Part shown: piece after piece, positions 9,165 through 17,117 of the stretch
Layout of the letters: every line of letters begins with the position of its first letter
Numbering within the stretch: position 1 is the stretch's first letter
NCBI GenBank assembly: GCA_015207365.1
Contig: JADEXA010000028.1
Location: forward strand, 1-64,000
Length of the DNA stretch: 64,000 nt
Reading direction: 5' to 3'
Source: Vacuolonema iberomarrocanum LEGE 07170
Lineage (GTDB): Bacteria; Cyanobacteriota; Cyanobacteriia; Elainellales; Elainellaceae
The notes under the pieces: model-generated
The model's database searches: none
The model's input: only the letters and a program-made list of their open reading frames with translations
What the model was told of the DNA's origin: nothing
Translations under genes and position numbers: made by a program

Positions 9165-10389
9165 AGGGAAGAGAATGAAGACGCTGATGCAACTGGTCGA
9201 GGCTGAATTGAGCTAAATCTATGCTCTGGTCAGAAAATGTCTGGAGTTGGGTCGGATCATTCAAACACTGCTCTAATACAGAAGCGATCGCTTCACCAGA
9301 AACCTCAGACAGAATCAGCCCATTTCTCTGATCTTTCACGACATCTCCACAATATCGGGATGCAATAATCGGGAGTTTCCAGGCTTGAGCTTCCAGTTGG
9401 GTGAGGCCAAAGCCATCAGAAAGCGTGGGGAATAGAAAGACGTCAGCAGCTTGGAAATACTGAGCCACTTGGCTACGGGGCACGGCTCCTATCCAACGAA
9501 TGTTTGGCCTTTGAAGTGGAACAATACCCAATGCTCCGACAATCCAAAATTCAATGGGGAGATTGCACAAACTTTGAGCTGCATCCAGCAACGCCGCAAT
9601 CCCTTTACGTAAAATAACCTGCCCCAAGAATAGAACCCGTAGAGGGCGATCGTCGGAAAAATGAGTAGGATATCGTCGTTGTGATGGTTGTCTTGTGTCC
9701 GGTACTTGATACGCCAAGGGGACAACATGTAACTTAGCCTGAGAAATTCCGGCTTGTTCTAGCGCCTGTTGGGACCAAGCTGAGTTCACTAAAATGACAT
9801 CCGCTAGAGCACATTCTTGTTGCCATCGTTCCCAATAGACTGACGGTGCGGGGTGCCAAACTGGAGCTAAGTGAGGATGTCGTTGATGCTCGGCTTGGAC
9901 GATCGCCTCTTCTATCCATCCCGGATCAATTTGCCCTAAAACAATCCGCCATCCCTGCGACTTTGCAAACTGGAATAAATCTAGTGCAGCATAGCTATAC
10001 GCAAATAAAGTTGGAGGATGACTTCCAGAAGACTGCTTCTTAGATTGATGCACTAACTGGATTAAATAGTGTTGTGCTTGCCGTTGGAACCATTCATTTC
10101 GAGCAATAATTTTTGTCCAACCCTGACGTCTTTGCCAGCGACACCCTGCTTCAAACCCTAATAGTTTCAAGGTGCTGTGGCAAATAACTGCCCCATTGAG
10201 ATCTTCATGGAATCGATCGACCAGCGATTGCCCCATTGGCTGGGCTAACCAAGACAAGAATGCGTCGGGTAAAACCCATGCATCCGTGATGAGACCTGCA
10301 AGCTCCTGATGTGCATAGAGCGATCGCGGAATAGCATAATGCTCTCGTGCGCCCAACTGGCAGCAAATCCAAGCGTTTTCATCGCTCAT
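9151..10389 (-). CDS. GT4-family glycosyltransferase
   Basis: The start ATG at 10389 lies one base after the stop of the sulfotransferase gene, so the frame's upstream extension is not coding. The 412-residue product has a diverged N-terminal GT-B half and a clear C-terminal half: LFLGQVILRKGI, WIVGALG, then FPTLSDGFGLTQLEAQAWKLP. The first glutamate of the usual EX7E motif is Asp here. It probably adds one sugar of the repeat unit and is translationally coupled to its upstream neighbour. Confidence 0.88.
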   Translation of the reverse strand: MSDENAWICCQLGAREHYAIPRSLYAHQELAGLITDAWVLPDAFLSWLAQPMGQSLVDRFHEDLNGAVICHSTLKLLGFEAGCRWQRRQGWTKIIARNEWFQRQAQHYLIQLVHQSKKQSSGSHPPTLFAYSYAALDLFQFAKSQGWRIVLGQIDPGWIEEAIVQAEHQRHPHLAPVWHPAPSVYWERWQQECALADVILVNSAWSQQALEQAGISQAKLHVVPLAYQVPDTRQPSQRRYPTHFSDDRPLRVLFLGQVILRKGIAALLDAAQSLCNLPIEFWIVGALGIVPLQRPNIRWIGAVPRSQVAQYFQAADVFLFPTLSDGFGLTQLEAQAWKLPIIASRYCGDVVKDQRNGLILSEVSGEAIASVLEQCLNDPTQLQTFSDQSIDLAQFSLDQLHQRLHSLPYAPV

Positions 10390-10390
10390 C

Positions 10391-11221
10391 TTAGGACTGA
10401 TCTGTAACCCATGCATCTGAGGAAATGTAGCCCAATTTGAGTAATAACTCTCCTGCTTCCTGGTGAAAGAAATAGCGATCGCCTTCCGAAAGGATGTCTC
10501 TCCACTTTCGAGTTTTTTGCCCGCCATAATAGCCAATGATGGCAGTACTTTCTGGGTGCCACTGCGTCAGCCTCGCCCACCGTCCTTGCCAGATATTATG
10601 GGGCGATCGAGGCAACAGTGGCTCCACAAAGCGCGGCGACAGACTCAGTTTTTCCCCTAAATCGGCTAGCGTTTGCCGCGGTTGCTGAATGACTTGTTCA
10701 AACTGCAGAACCGTTACGTCCGGCTGCGCCATCCAGGTCTGCACATGGGTTGCCCAAGCCCGCACACGGCTCTTTCCGTTCACCTCTTGCCGCAAAAACT
10801 CACTAATAGAACAACGGGTTTCAGGGTTGTAGCTTTGCATGAACAGGTGTCGAGAACACAACACGGATCGCCCATCCCGCACCACATAGATCGTTTGGGC
10901 AGTGTCTTGAATCCACTGGTGAAGTTTGGGAAAATCGGCCTTTAAGTGGGCCAGGGCAGGATAAGCATGGGTTTTGAGCAACGGTCGGGGCGATCGCCCT
11001 AAAATCCGCTGTGCTATACACCATGACATTTCCTTCTCAGAAACTGTTAACCCTTCCAGCGGCAAATAAAGGCGATCGAGCCTCTCCCCTGGCCACTTCC
11101 AGGCTGCACAGGCTGTAAATTGCCGCCGCAAAGTATCCATCGTCAGATGGGTTCCCGAGCGGGGGTGGCTAGCAACGAGAATTGGCTGTCCCAGATCTTC
11201 GAGTTTGAAAGACTGGTTCAC
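10391..11221 (-). CDS. Sulfotransferase (glycan sulfation)
   Basis: The 276-residue protein has the two PAPS-binding signatures of sulfotransferases: a 5'-phosphosulfate loop in VASHPRSGTHLTMDTL near residue 20, and a 3'-phosphate binding segment in YVVRDGRSVLCSRHLF near 112. This type resembles eukaryotic-like Sulfotransfer_1 enzymes. It would move sulfate from PAPS to a sugar hydroxyl of the polymer made by the neighbouring glycosyltransferases. It lies between an FkbM methyltransferase gene (4 bases) and a glycosyltransferase gene (1 base). The acceptor is unknown. Confidence 0.85.
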   Translation of the reverse strand: MNQSFKLEDLGQPILVASHPRSGTHLTMDTLRRQFTACAAWKWPGERLDRLYLPLEGLTVSEKEMSWCIAQRILGRSPRPLLKTHAYPALAHLKADFPKLHQWIQDTAQTIYVVRDGRSVLCSRHLFMQSYNPETRCSISEFLRQEVNGKSRVRAWATHVQTWMAQPDVTVLQFEQVIQQPRQTLADLGEKLSLSPRFVEPLLPRSPHNIWQGRWARLTQWHPESTAIIGYYGGQKTRKWRDILSEGDRYFFHQEAGELLLKLGYISSDAWVTDQS

Positions 11222-11225
11222 GGCT

Positions 11226-11924
11226 CTAGGATATTGATTTAGATGAGTCGGGCTGGGTCACGATCCAAGAAGTCTTGATAGTGCGAGCCTCAGACCCCAA
11301 CAACCAATGTGGTCGATAAGGAATGACCTCAACCGCACGTTGAGCATTGGCAAAGTGCTGGAGGACGGGTTCAAGCAGATGATCCCCATGAACCTCGACG
11401 ACCCAGTGATGAGGTGCTTGCAACAGCGACGCTGCCCCTTGCAATACTTCTACCTCGGCCCCTTCCACATCTACTTTTACCAGAGAGCGTTTGGCTTGGA
11501 GAGAAGGGCGATCGCCCCAAGCCTGATCTAACGTCACTGTTTGCCCATCACACGACGTCCCCACAAATTGCGGCACAAACTCAAATGTCGTTGCCTGATA
11601 CTGCAGCCACTCCGCAGGTTGCATCAACCCGAGTTGATCTGCCAAACCCGGCTCAAAAGCCACCACATAGCCACAGCCCTGATATTTCTGCATTGTATGG
11701 GCACAACCATAGGTGAAATATCCATCATTGGCTCCCACGTCCCATAACACCTCAACCGTCGGCAAAATATCTTGAAGCCACGGATTCAAAATATGTTCAT
11801 AAAGCCCCAAAATTTTCCGTTTTGAATGAGCTGGATCGAGGACTAATGTTGCGCCCCTAAATGCACCAGAAAAAATAGATATTGCAACAGGTTGTTTTGA
11901 AGTCAAACAATCAAAAAGTGACAT
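11226..11924 (-). CDS. FkbM-family methyltransferase
   Basis: ATG 11924 sits 4 bases after the preceding stop. A longer frame would overlap that gene heavily. The 232-residue SAM-dependent methyltransferase shows motif I VLWDVGANDGYFTYG, the acidic strand AFEPG, and the FkbM hallmark SLVKVDVEGAEVEVLQGA. Family members O-methylate sugars or related hydroxyls, so it probably methylates a residue of the sulfated glycan. The C-terminal ~40 residues are variable. Confidence 0.87.
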   Translation of the reverse strand: MSLFDCLTSKQPVAISIFSGAFRGATLVLDPAHSKRKILGLYEHILNPWLQDILPTVEVLWDVGANDGYFTYGCAHTMQKYQGCGYVVAFEPGLADQLGLMQPAEWLQYQATTFEFVPQFVGTSCDGQTVTLDQAWGDRPSLQAKRSLVKVDVEGAEVEVLQGAASLLQAPHHWVVEVHGDHLLEPVLQHFANAQRAVEVIPYRPHWLLGSEARTIKTSWIVTQPDSSKSIS

Positions 11925-11928
11925 AACT

Positions 11929-12759
11929 CTAATTGATAAGCTGGGTGATTGCCCAAAACATCTGATGTTGTTCCAAATGCTGAAGGAGTTCACTAAAGTT
12001 TTCCACGTCATCCCTGAGGTTTGCTGAGCTAACTTTGAGAAATCGACTCTGAACAGGAGCATCTATATCGGGTAACTCTAAAAAACGAAAAATTCGCTGT
12101 GCTGTTTCTACTTGTACTTCAGAAGAAAAGAGATCATCTTCATAAACTAAACGCAAGTGCTCAACTTGCTGCATGCAATCATTTTCCTCCTCTTGATTTT
12201 TGATTGAACGGTTTATAGCAGTCAGTAATTGCGCTGGATCAATCGTAACGGGTTCTAAAGGTTGACCTTGCTCTAGCTTATGGTAGCTTCCTCTAGCATA
12301 TCCAACTAATGCAGAGAGCGTGCGTCGTGCAAGATTAGATCGAGTCAATTGAATAAAAGTAAATCCTTCATCAGCCAACTGCCTTAAAAATAGTTCTGCA
12401 TCGACTTTTTGTCGATTTCTCAGTTGTGCAGGTTTGACTTTAAACCCCCAGCAATGATGATGATAATAAGTGGCCATACCTTTGATAAAGGTTATTGGAA
12501 AATAAACTTTGTGATTTAGAATTTCACTTTGACATCGAATCAAAGGATGCTGATCGAGCAAATCAGATAGTAATGAGCTCCCTGTGCGCCCCTGAGAAAC
12601 GATAACGAACCTTTTATATTTAGACGGCCCATTAATAGAAAGCTCTTTATAGGCTGTGAAAAAGACGGAACCTATGATATGTAATTGAGCCTCTGAAATC
12701 TTCAAATTTCTTAGTGACGTCCTTACAGACTTAATAGTTTCTCGCTCTAAATTTCTCAT
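11929..12759 (-). CDS. Sulfotransferase (Stf0/NodH-like), first gene of its block
   Basis: The 276-residue protein carries the PAPS loop FVIVSQGRTGSSLLSDLL near residue 55, typical of the Stf0/NodH-like group. A basic segment near 138 (IQLTRSNLARRTLSALVG) fits the 3'-phosphate site. A good GAGGAA site precedes the ATG. The gene heads a tightly packed seven-gene block (two sulfotransferases, FkbM, three glycosyltransferases and the polymerase), so its promoter probably drives the block. A 23-unit CTT tract starts 45 bases upstream. The DNA is AT-rich and lacks HIP1 octamers, unlike many neighbours, which suggests separate acquisition. Confidence 0.82.
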   Translation of the reverse strand: MRNLERETIKSVRTSLRNLKISEAQLHIIGSVFFTAYKELSINGPSKYKRFVIVSQGRTGSSLLSDLLDQHPLIRCQSEILNHKVYFPITFIKGMATYYHHHCWGFKVKPAQLRNRQKVDAELFLRQLADEGFTFIQLTRSNLARRTLSALVGYARGSYHKLEQGQPLEPVTIDPAQLLTAINRSIKNQEEENDCMQQVEHLRLVYEDDLFSSEVQVETAQRIFRFLELPDIDAPVQSRFLKVSSANLRDDVENFSELLQHLEQHQMFWAITQLIN

Positions 12760-12803
12760 TTCCTCAATAATTTATAACTAATTATGGAATTGATAGTAGC
12801 TGA

Positions 12804-12874
12804 AAGAAGAAGAAGAAGAAGAAGAAGAAGAAGAAGAAGAAGAAGAAGAAGAAGAAGAAGAAGAAGAAGAAGAA
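12804..12874 (-). repeat. Trinucleotide microsatellite (AAG)23 upstream of a sulfotransferase operon
   Basis: Twenty-three perfect AAG units (12804-12872, then AA) read as CTT on the strand of the downstream gene. The tract ends 45 bases before that gene's ATG. Between tract and ATG lie a CATAAT hexamer (12781-12786, minus strand) and an AT-rich leader. The tract therefore falls in the -35 and upstream promoter region if that hexamer is the -10. Slippage would change promoter spacing in 3-bp steps. Confidence 0.97.
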
Positions 12875-12907
12875 CTGTTAGTAAGTCGTCAGGTGCTATT
12901 AAACCTA

Positions 12908-12962
12908 AGATCCTAAAAACCTGCACCGCCTGCGCTGCGGGCGGTGCAGGTTTTTAGGATCT
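12908..12962. repeat. Family-C palindromic element
   Basis: Arms of 23 bp (12908-12930 and 12940-12962) flank a short GC-rich loop, with arm sequence AGATCCTAAAAACCTGCACC. It is closely related to the element at 53933-53987, with changes matched on both arms. The following 260 bases up to 13222 hold no gene. Confidence 0.8.
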
Positions 12963-13222
12963 GTTTTTTTATCATGCCGAGCTACTTATGGGTTGACCAT
13001 AGGAATAAAAATGGTGCTAGAAACAATCAAAACCACTATCTGATATCGTTATAGCGGTTGCCAGTAGTAAATTGTTAGTGTTATGACAACTAAAGCGACG
13101 AAAGCTCAGCTATTAAATAAAATATTTCAGACAACAGATCTAAGTCATAGAGAGTGACTACAGCTCAGGTGCTATGTGAGAAACTTTCAGCTTCAGTCTG
13201 ACAGGCGGACTTGAGATGCAAT

Positions 13223-13939
13223 TCAGGCACTCCTGATAAGGCTCTCATCAGTTTCGTTGAGTGAACGCACATAATCATAAATTGCATATTCGAGGGAATG
13301 TTTTTCTTTGAAAGCTTGCATTGCAGTTTTGGAGGGATAGCGATCGCGCAGTGATTGATTCACATGGGGAATAGTACAAGATTTCTTGCCCAGCTTTTGG
13401 GCGAAATAATTGATTGAAGCTTGCATTTGCTCAAGAGTACCGATGTGAACAAAATGCTTGTTGATAATGGCTCTGTAATTATCTAGCGTCATTTCCCATG
13501 GGAAGAATTTGAGTAGATAACAGGGGCGTTTGGCAACCCAATCATCCAGATTGCCGCCATATTCCATTTCGACCTTCTGGCCTTTCCAATACAGCGCTCC
13601 CTGTTCCTTGAGCCGACGTTGATGATCAAAAAAGAGCGATAGTTGCATTTCCAGAGGATCGCGAATAACAGTGATGAACTGACGAGCATTAGGATAGGTC
13701 GCTGCGATCGCACATTCTTCCTCAAAATGACCGTGAATCACCAGAGGATAAAGGCTAAGGCGATGGCAGATTTGTTTAGCCAGCATAGGTGAGCGCGGCA
13801 TTCGTCCGTGTTCATGATCAAAATAATGAGCATGGAAACCGGGCCAAAACCACTGGTGCAAAATTTGTGTAAAACTGGTTCCCGCACACTTTGGAATGTG
13901 AATGGAAAAGAGCATATCAAAGCGATTATATGAGCGCAT
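13223..13939 (-). CDS. Sulfotransferase family 2-like protein
   Basis: The 238-residue protein begins with the PAPS loop FSIHIPKCAGTSFTQIL, the form seen in heparan- and chondroitin-type Golgi sulfotransferases and their bacterial relatives. FITVIRDPLEMQLSLFFDH near residue 92 is the 3'-phosphate site. It is a paralogue in type of the gene at 22205. ATG 13939 follows the preceding stop by 5 bases. A TTG three codons earlier is less likely. It is the last gene of the 20217-13223 block. Sulfation of a surface glycan is inferred from context. Confidence 0.8.
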   Translation of the reverse strand: MRSYNRFDMLFSIHIPKCAGTSFTQILHQWFWPGFHAHYFDHEHGRMPRSPMLAKQICHRLSLYPLVIHGHFEEECAIAATYPNARQFITVIRDPLEMQLSLFFDHQRRLKEQGALYWKGQKVEMEYGGNLDDWVAKRPCYLLKFFPWEMTLDNYRAIINKHFVHIGTLEQMQASINYFAQKLGKKSCTIPHVNQSLRDRYPSKTAMQAFKEKHSLEYAIYDYVRSLNETDESLIRSA

Positions 13940-13944
13940 AAATA

Positions 13945-14946
13945 TCAATCAGCCTTAGAACTCTTAGAAAACGTTGCTTGCCATTCTTGTTCAGAGTAAA
14001 TGGGCTGAGAGAGTAAGCCTATCCAAGCGCGATACGTTGACCAAGGGATGGGATCGCGATCGCCTAAAACCTCCGGCAAACTTTGCATCATCGCCCACCA
14101 CCATAGCGGCTCGCGCACAATCCATCGCCAACCTCTGGAAGCGGCATATTGCCACTGTCGCACCAGGCGATAGGGCGAAAGCAACAGCACGTAAGGAAAC
14201 GGGCAGCGTCGCCACAAACTCCATTGCTCATTGCGGGCATGGCGATGGTGATTGCGAATTTCGTTGCGGCTCACGCCTGTCCACAGGTGGCGAATTTCAA
14301 TGCTGGTTTCGTGCCAAACTTCATAGCCCGCTGCCAGACATTGCAAGGCATAATCCGGTTCTTCGTACATGTGGAAAAACTGGGTGAAAAAGCCATCGAC
14401 TTGTTGATAAATAGAGCGCCGAAAACAAGCAGCAGCACTCGCAAAGCTGCCACAGAAAAATGAATTGCCAAAACTATCTGCAGTGAGAGAGTCGGGGTAT
14501 TCTTCGGTGCGTTGGGGAAAGGAAACGACCGCCAATCGGGGACGGGTTGCGAAAAGCGATTGCACCCGTTCCACGATGTCTGATTGCAAAGGATAGCTAT
14601 CATCATCCAGCGCCAACACCAGGTCAGTGGTGGCTTTGCGCATGAGGCGATCGCGAGACGCGACCGATCCTTTCCCTGGCTGATTCACCCACAACTGATA
14701 ATGCGGAAACTGCGTTTGCATCATCTCAACCGTGCCATCTGTGCACCCATCGGCACAGATCAACACCTGATCGATGGGAGGATACAATTCTTCCAGCACC
14801 TTGCACGTCTCTCGCAAAATCTCCATCCGATTGTGCGTAGTGATCATCACCGCAACGGTGAGTGGAGCAGGAGAATCAATTTTAGATTTTGAGGCTGTTG
14901 GGTTTTCTGTATTTAGGGTCATGATTTCACCGCTCTCTGTCGGCAT
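13945..14946 (-). CDS. Family 2 glycosyltransferase
   Basis: This GT-A inverting glycosyltransferase (about 333 residues) has VAVMITTHNRMEILRETC at the start of the domain, ICADGCTDGT, and the metal-binding ALDDDSYP. The C-terminal region (EEPDYALQCLAAGYEVW) fits the acceptor/base part of rhamnosyl- or other cytoplasmic sugar transferases. The last third is rich in Trp and aromatics and may sit on the membrane. The start could be ATG 14946 or ATG 14922; a weak purine stretch lies before each. Confidence 0.88.
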   Translation of the reverse strand: MPTESGEIMTLNTENPTASKSKIDSPAPLTVAVMITTHNRMEILRETCKVLEELYPPIDQVLICADGCTDGTVEMMQTQFPHYQLWVNQPGKGSVASRDRLMRKATTDLVLALDDDSYPLQSDIVERVQSLFATRPRLAVVSFPQRTEEYPDSLTADSFGNSFFCGSFASAAACFRRSIYQQVDGFFTQFFHMYEEPDYALQCLAAGYEVWHETSIEIRHLWTGVSRNEIRNHHRHARNEQWSLWRRCPFPYVLLLSPYRLVRQWQYAASRGWRWIVREPLWWWAMMQSLPEVLGDRDPIPWSTYRAWIGLLSQPIYSEQEWQATFSKSSKAD

Positions 14947-15007
14947 ACTCAATCAGTAAGCAGCATGATTGCACAACGAGACGTTGAAAGCTAAAGCTCA
15001 TCAACTG

Positions 15008-15039
15008 TCAATCCACAATCCAAGATCTGGGATCCAAAA
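15008..15039. repeat. Degenerate AATCC-AAAATC type short repeat
   Basis: The intergenic sequence contains AATCCACAATCCAAGATCTG and GATCCAAAATGG. It is a degraded run of the same short tandem repeat seen at 29272-29300 and 46490-46527. It lies between two glycosyltransferase genes. Confidence 0.4.
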
Positions 15040-15044
15040 TGGCC

Positions 15045-16058
15045 TCAGTTTGCCCACAACCGCTGACGGCAATCCCGACAGTGTTGAACTCCGCGCAGAT
15101 AGCCCTTTGCATAGCCCCACATACCGTAGAGCTTGGTCAGATATTCAAATTCCACCAGTCGCCACCAAGACTGATCTACCCCCATTTGGCGCAATCGCTG
15201 CACCGCAGGTCGCAAGCGCCAAAACCGATGACCAACAGAAAGCGCTACCAGGATAAGCACAACAGCCGCATTAACATTGGCGTGAAACGCCAGAAGCACT
15301 AACGCTAGGACAACTCCTATCACTTCCCAGCCCAGCCGTCCGGCGACTAGCACAAAATGTTTCCGCCAAATCGCCGCCTCCCCCGCCCCCATAAAATTGC
15401 GTCGCTCTTCCCGGCAGTATTGACTCAGCGTTTCATGTCGCATCCAGTAGCAGAGCACAGTGGAAACTGCTACGGTTTTGAACTTGCCCTTTTTGAGAAG
15501 TGCATCAAACACCACATCGTCCGCCGCCAAGGTCAGGTCTTCTGGATACCCTCCCACGGCTTCCCACACATATTTTTTATAGGCAATGGAACGCGAAATC
15601 CCCAAGCTATCTGGTGTCGCGTTGAGCTGCATAGGGCCTTTCAATGCCCATTCGGTTTTTGCCCAAGGCGTTTTCAGATCTACAGGACGCACGCCCCAAC
15701 TGCCAATGACAACCTCTGTCTCTGGTTGGTCACAGAAAGGTTGCGTCAGGGATCGAAGCCAGGCAGGTTCCCAGGCACAGCCCATATCGGTAGACACGAT
15801 AATGTCATGGGAAGCTTGGGCGATCGCCAAATTCCGCCCCCGTGCTACATTACAACCCTTCTCTTGCAATACCACAATCGCACATTGTTTCAACGCTATC
15901 TGGGATTGCAAAAACTCCCAACTGCCATCCGTCGAACCACCATCTACAATGACAATTTCATCGGACAGCTTAGTTTGGGCAGCCATCGCACAAAAAAAGG
16001 ATTGCAAACCTTCTAAATCGTTAAGTACGGTCGATACTAAAGATATTGATTGATTCAT
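15045..16058 (-). CDS. Family 2 glycosyltransferase with membrane anchor
   Basis: The start ATG 16058 is 7 bases after the previous stop. The 337-residue product has a GT-A domain (ISLVSTVLNDLEGLQSF, IVDGGSTDGSWEF, then VSTDMGC at the metal site) with an acceptor part AADDVVFDALLKKGKF. One or two hydrophobic segments follow at about 245-285 (GVVLALVLLAFHANVNAAVV), which would hold the enzyme at the membrane. The metal motif is DMG rather than DxD, common in this subgroup. It belongs to the 20217-13223 block. Confidence 0.86.
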   Translation of the reverse strand: MNQSISLVSTVLNDLEGLQSFFCAMAAQTKLSDEIVIVDGGSTDGSWEFLQSQIALKQCAIVVLQEKGCNVARGRNLAIAQASHDIIVSTDMGCAWEPAWLRSLTQPFCDQPETEVVIGSWGVRPVDLKTPWAKTEWALKGPMQLNATPDSLGISRSIAYKKYVWEAVGGYPEDLTLAADDVVFDALLKKGKFKTVAVSTVLCYWMRHETLSQYCREERRNFMGAGEAAIWRKHFVLVAGRLGWEVIGVVLALVLLAFHANVNAAVVLILVALSVGHRFWRLRPAVQRLRQMGVDQSWWRLVEFEYLTKLYGMWGYAKGYLRGVQHCRDCRQRLWAN

Positions 16059-16065
16059 TGTTTGT

Positions 16066-17037
16066 TTAGACCAAGTTTTGATTCCAATCATCTGAAGAAT
16101 AGAATTGATCAGAAAGAGGAGAGACTATATCCTTAATAAGACCAATTTCATGGGGGGTTAATTGTTGTTTCCATGAATGGATAATCTGTTTACTATTCCG
16201 AGCGGTAAAATCCCAACTTCTTCTATTAGAGCTTTCGATATTTTGCTCGCCAGATATTGTTTGAATGTAGTCACCAACAAATTTTGAAAAAGCTAGATCT
16301 ATATATGAGAAAATTCTGGGAAACTCATTCTGAGGATCAGCTGCAATGTCTTCGTAGCGATAGAGTCTAAATCGATCATCAAACTGATCACAATAGGTCG
16401 GAACAACAGAATTAAGAATTCGCCAAGCCCAGGCAGCATTTTCAATAATATTAGAGGATTTTAATTGTTCACTTAGAAGAGTATAGTTATCAACAATATC
16501 CTGTCCTATACAAGCGTCTAAAAGATTTTCTTGATGGAGGAGTTGACCAAAGTCAAAGTAAATATTTAATCTCTTCATGCTCGCAACAAAGGCAGCGGGA
16601 TGTCGTATCAAGCAAACAGTGCAAAAGTTAAATGTCTTGATCAACCACTCAACAGACAAGAGGGCGATAGGATCTTTAAATAAAACTCGTTTCTGAAGAA
16701 GTTGCGCTCTTTTCCATCTGAGAGCTTCTTTAACTGAAAACTTCCAATTAATAAAAGAAGAATTGGAAGATTTAAACAGCTGTTCAGAAAAGGAAAATGA
16801 TAAGCTGACTGATGAATTTATGCTTTTGAAGAATAGATCTTCGTTGACATGATTTATATGGGTATACCAATATTTGAAATGGGCAGTGCTACGACCAGGA
16901 TATTTCTCACAAGTCCTAGGACTGAAAGGCTCATTCACTTGGAAAATAGCTGGTATTTGATTGAGTACATCTCCAATCCAGGTTGTTCCAGAGCGATGAG
17001 TTCCAGTGATTAGAATGGGGGGTTTTGAAGGCAACAT
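16066..17037 (-). CDS. Sulfotransferase
   Basis: ATG 17037 gives a 323-residue protein whose N-terminus (MLPSKPPILITGTHRSGTTW) lines up with the paralogue at 19279. A GTG 18 codons upstream is possible. The PAPS loop is TGTHRSGTTWIGDVLN. The downstream VNEPFSP, FKDPIALLSVEWL and CLIRHPAAFVASMKRLN match the same segments of the paralogue. No HIP1 octamer is visible in the gene and the DNA is AT-rich with a serine/asparagine-rich product, unlike the adjoining glycosyltransferases, suggesting independent acquisition or divergence. Confidence 0.82.
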   Translation of the reverse strand: MLPSKPPILITGTHRSGTTWIGDVLNQIPAIFQVNEPFSPRTCEKYPGRSTAHFKYWYTHINHVNEDLFFKSINSSVSLSFSFSEQLFKSSNSSFINWKFSVKEALRWKRAQLLQKRVLFKDPIALLSVEWLIKTFNFCTVCLIRHPAAFVASMKRLNIYFDFGQLLHQENLLDACIGQDIVDNYTLLSEQLKSSNIIENAAWAWRILNSVVPTYCDQFDDRFRLYRYEDIAADPQNEFPRIFSYIDLAFSKFVGDYIQTISGEQNIESSNRRSWDFTARNSKQIIHSWKQQLTPHEIGLIKDIVSPLSDQFYSSDDWNQNLV

Positions 17038-17117
17038 TAATAAAGACGAATGGCTATATATACCAATTACATTTTGAGCTGAATCATACACTGAAAATCA
17101 TCAAGACTAAGGAGGAA

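Noticed and set aside
12804..12874. Possible CRISPR-like or coding repeat
   Set aside because: It is a pure trinucleotide run without spacers and lies outside any gene frame.
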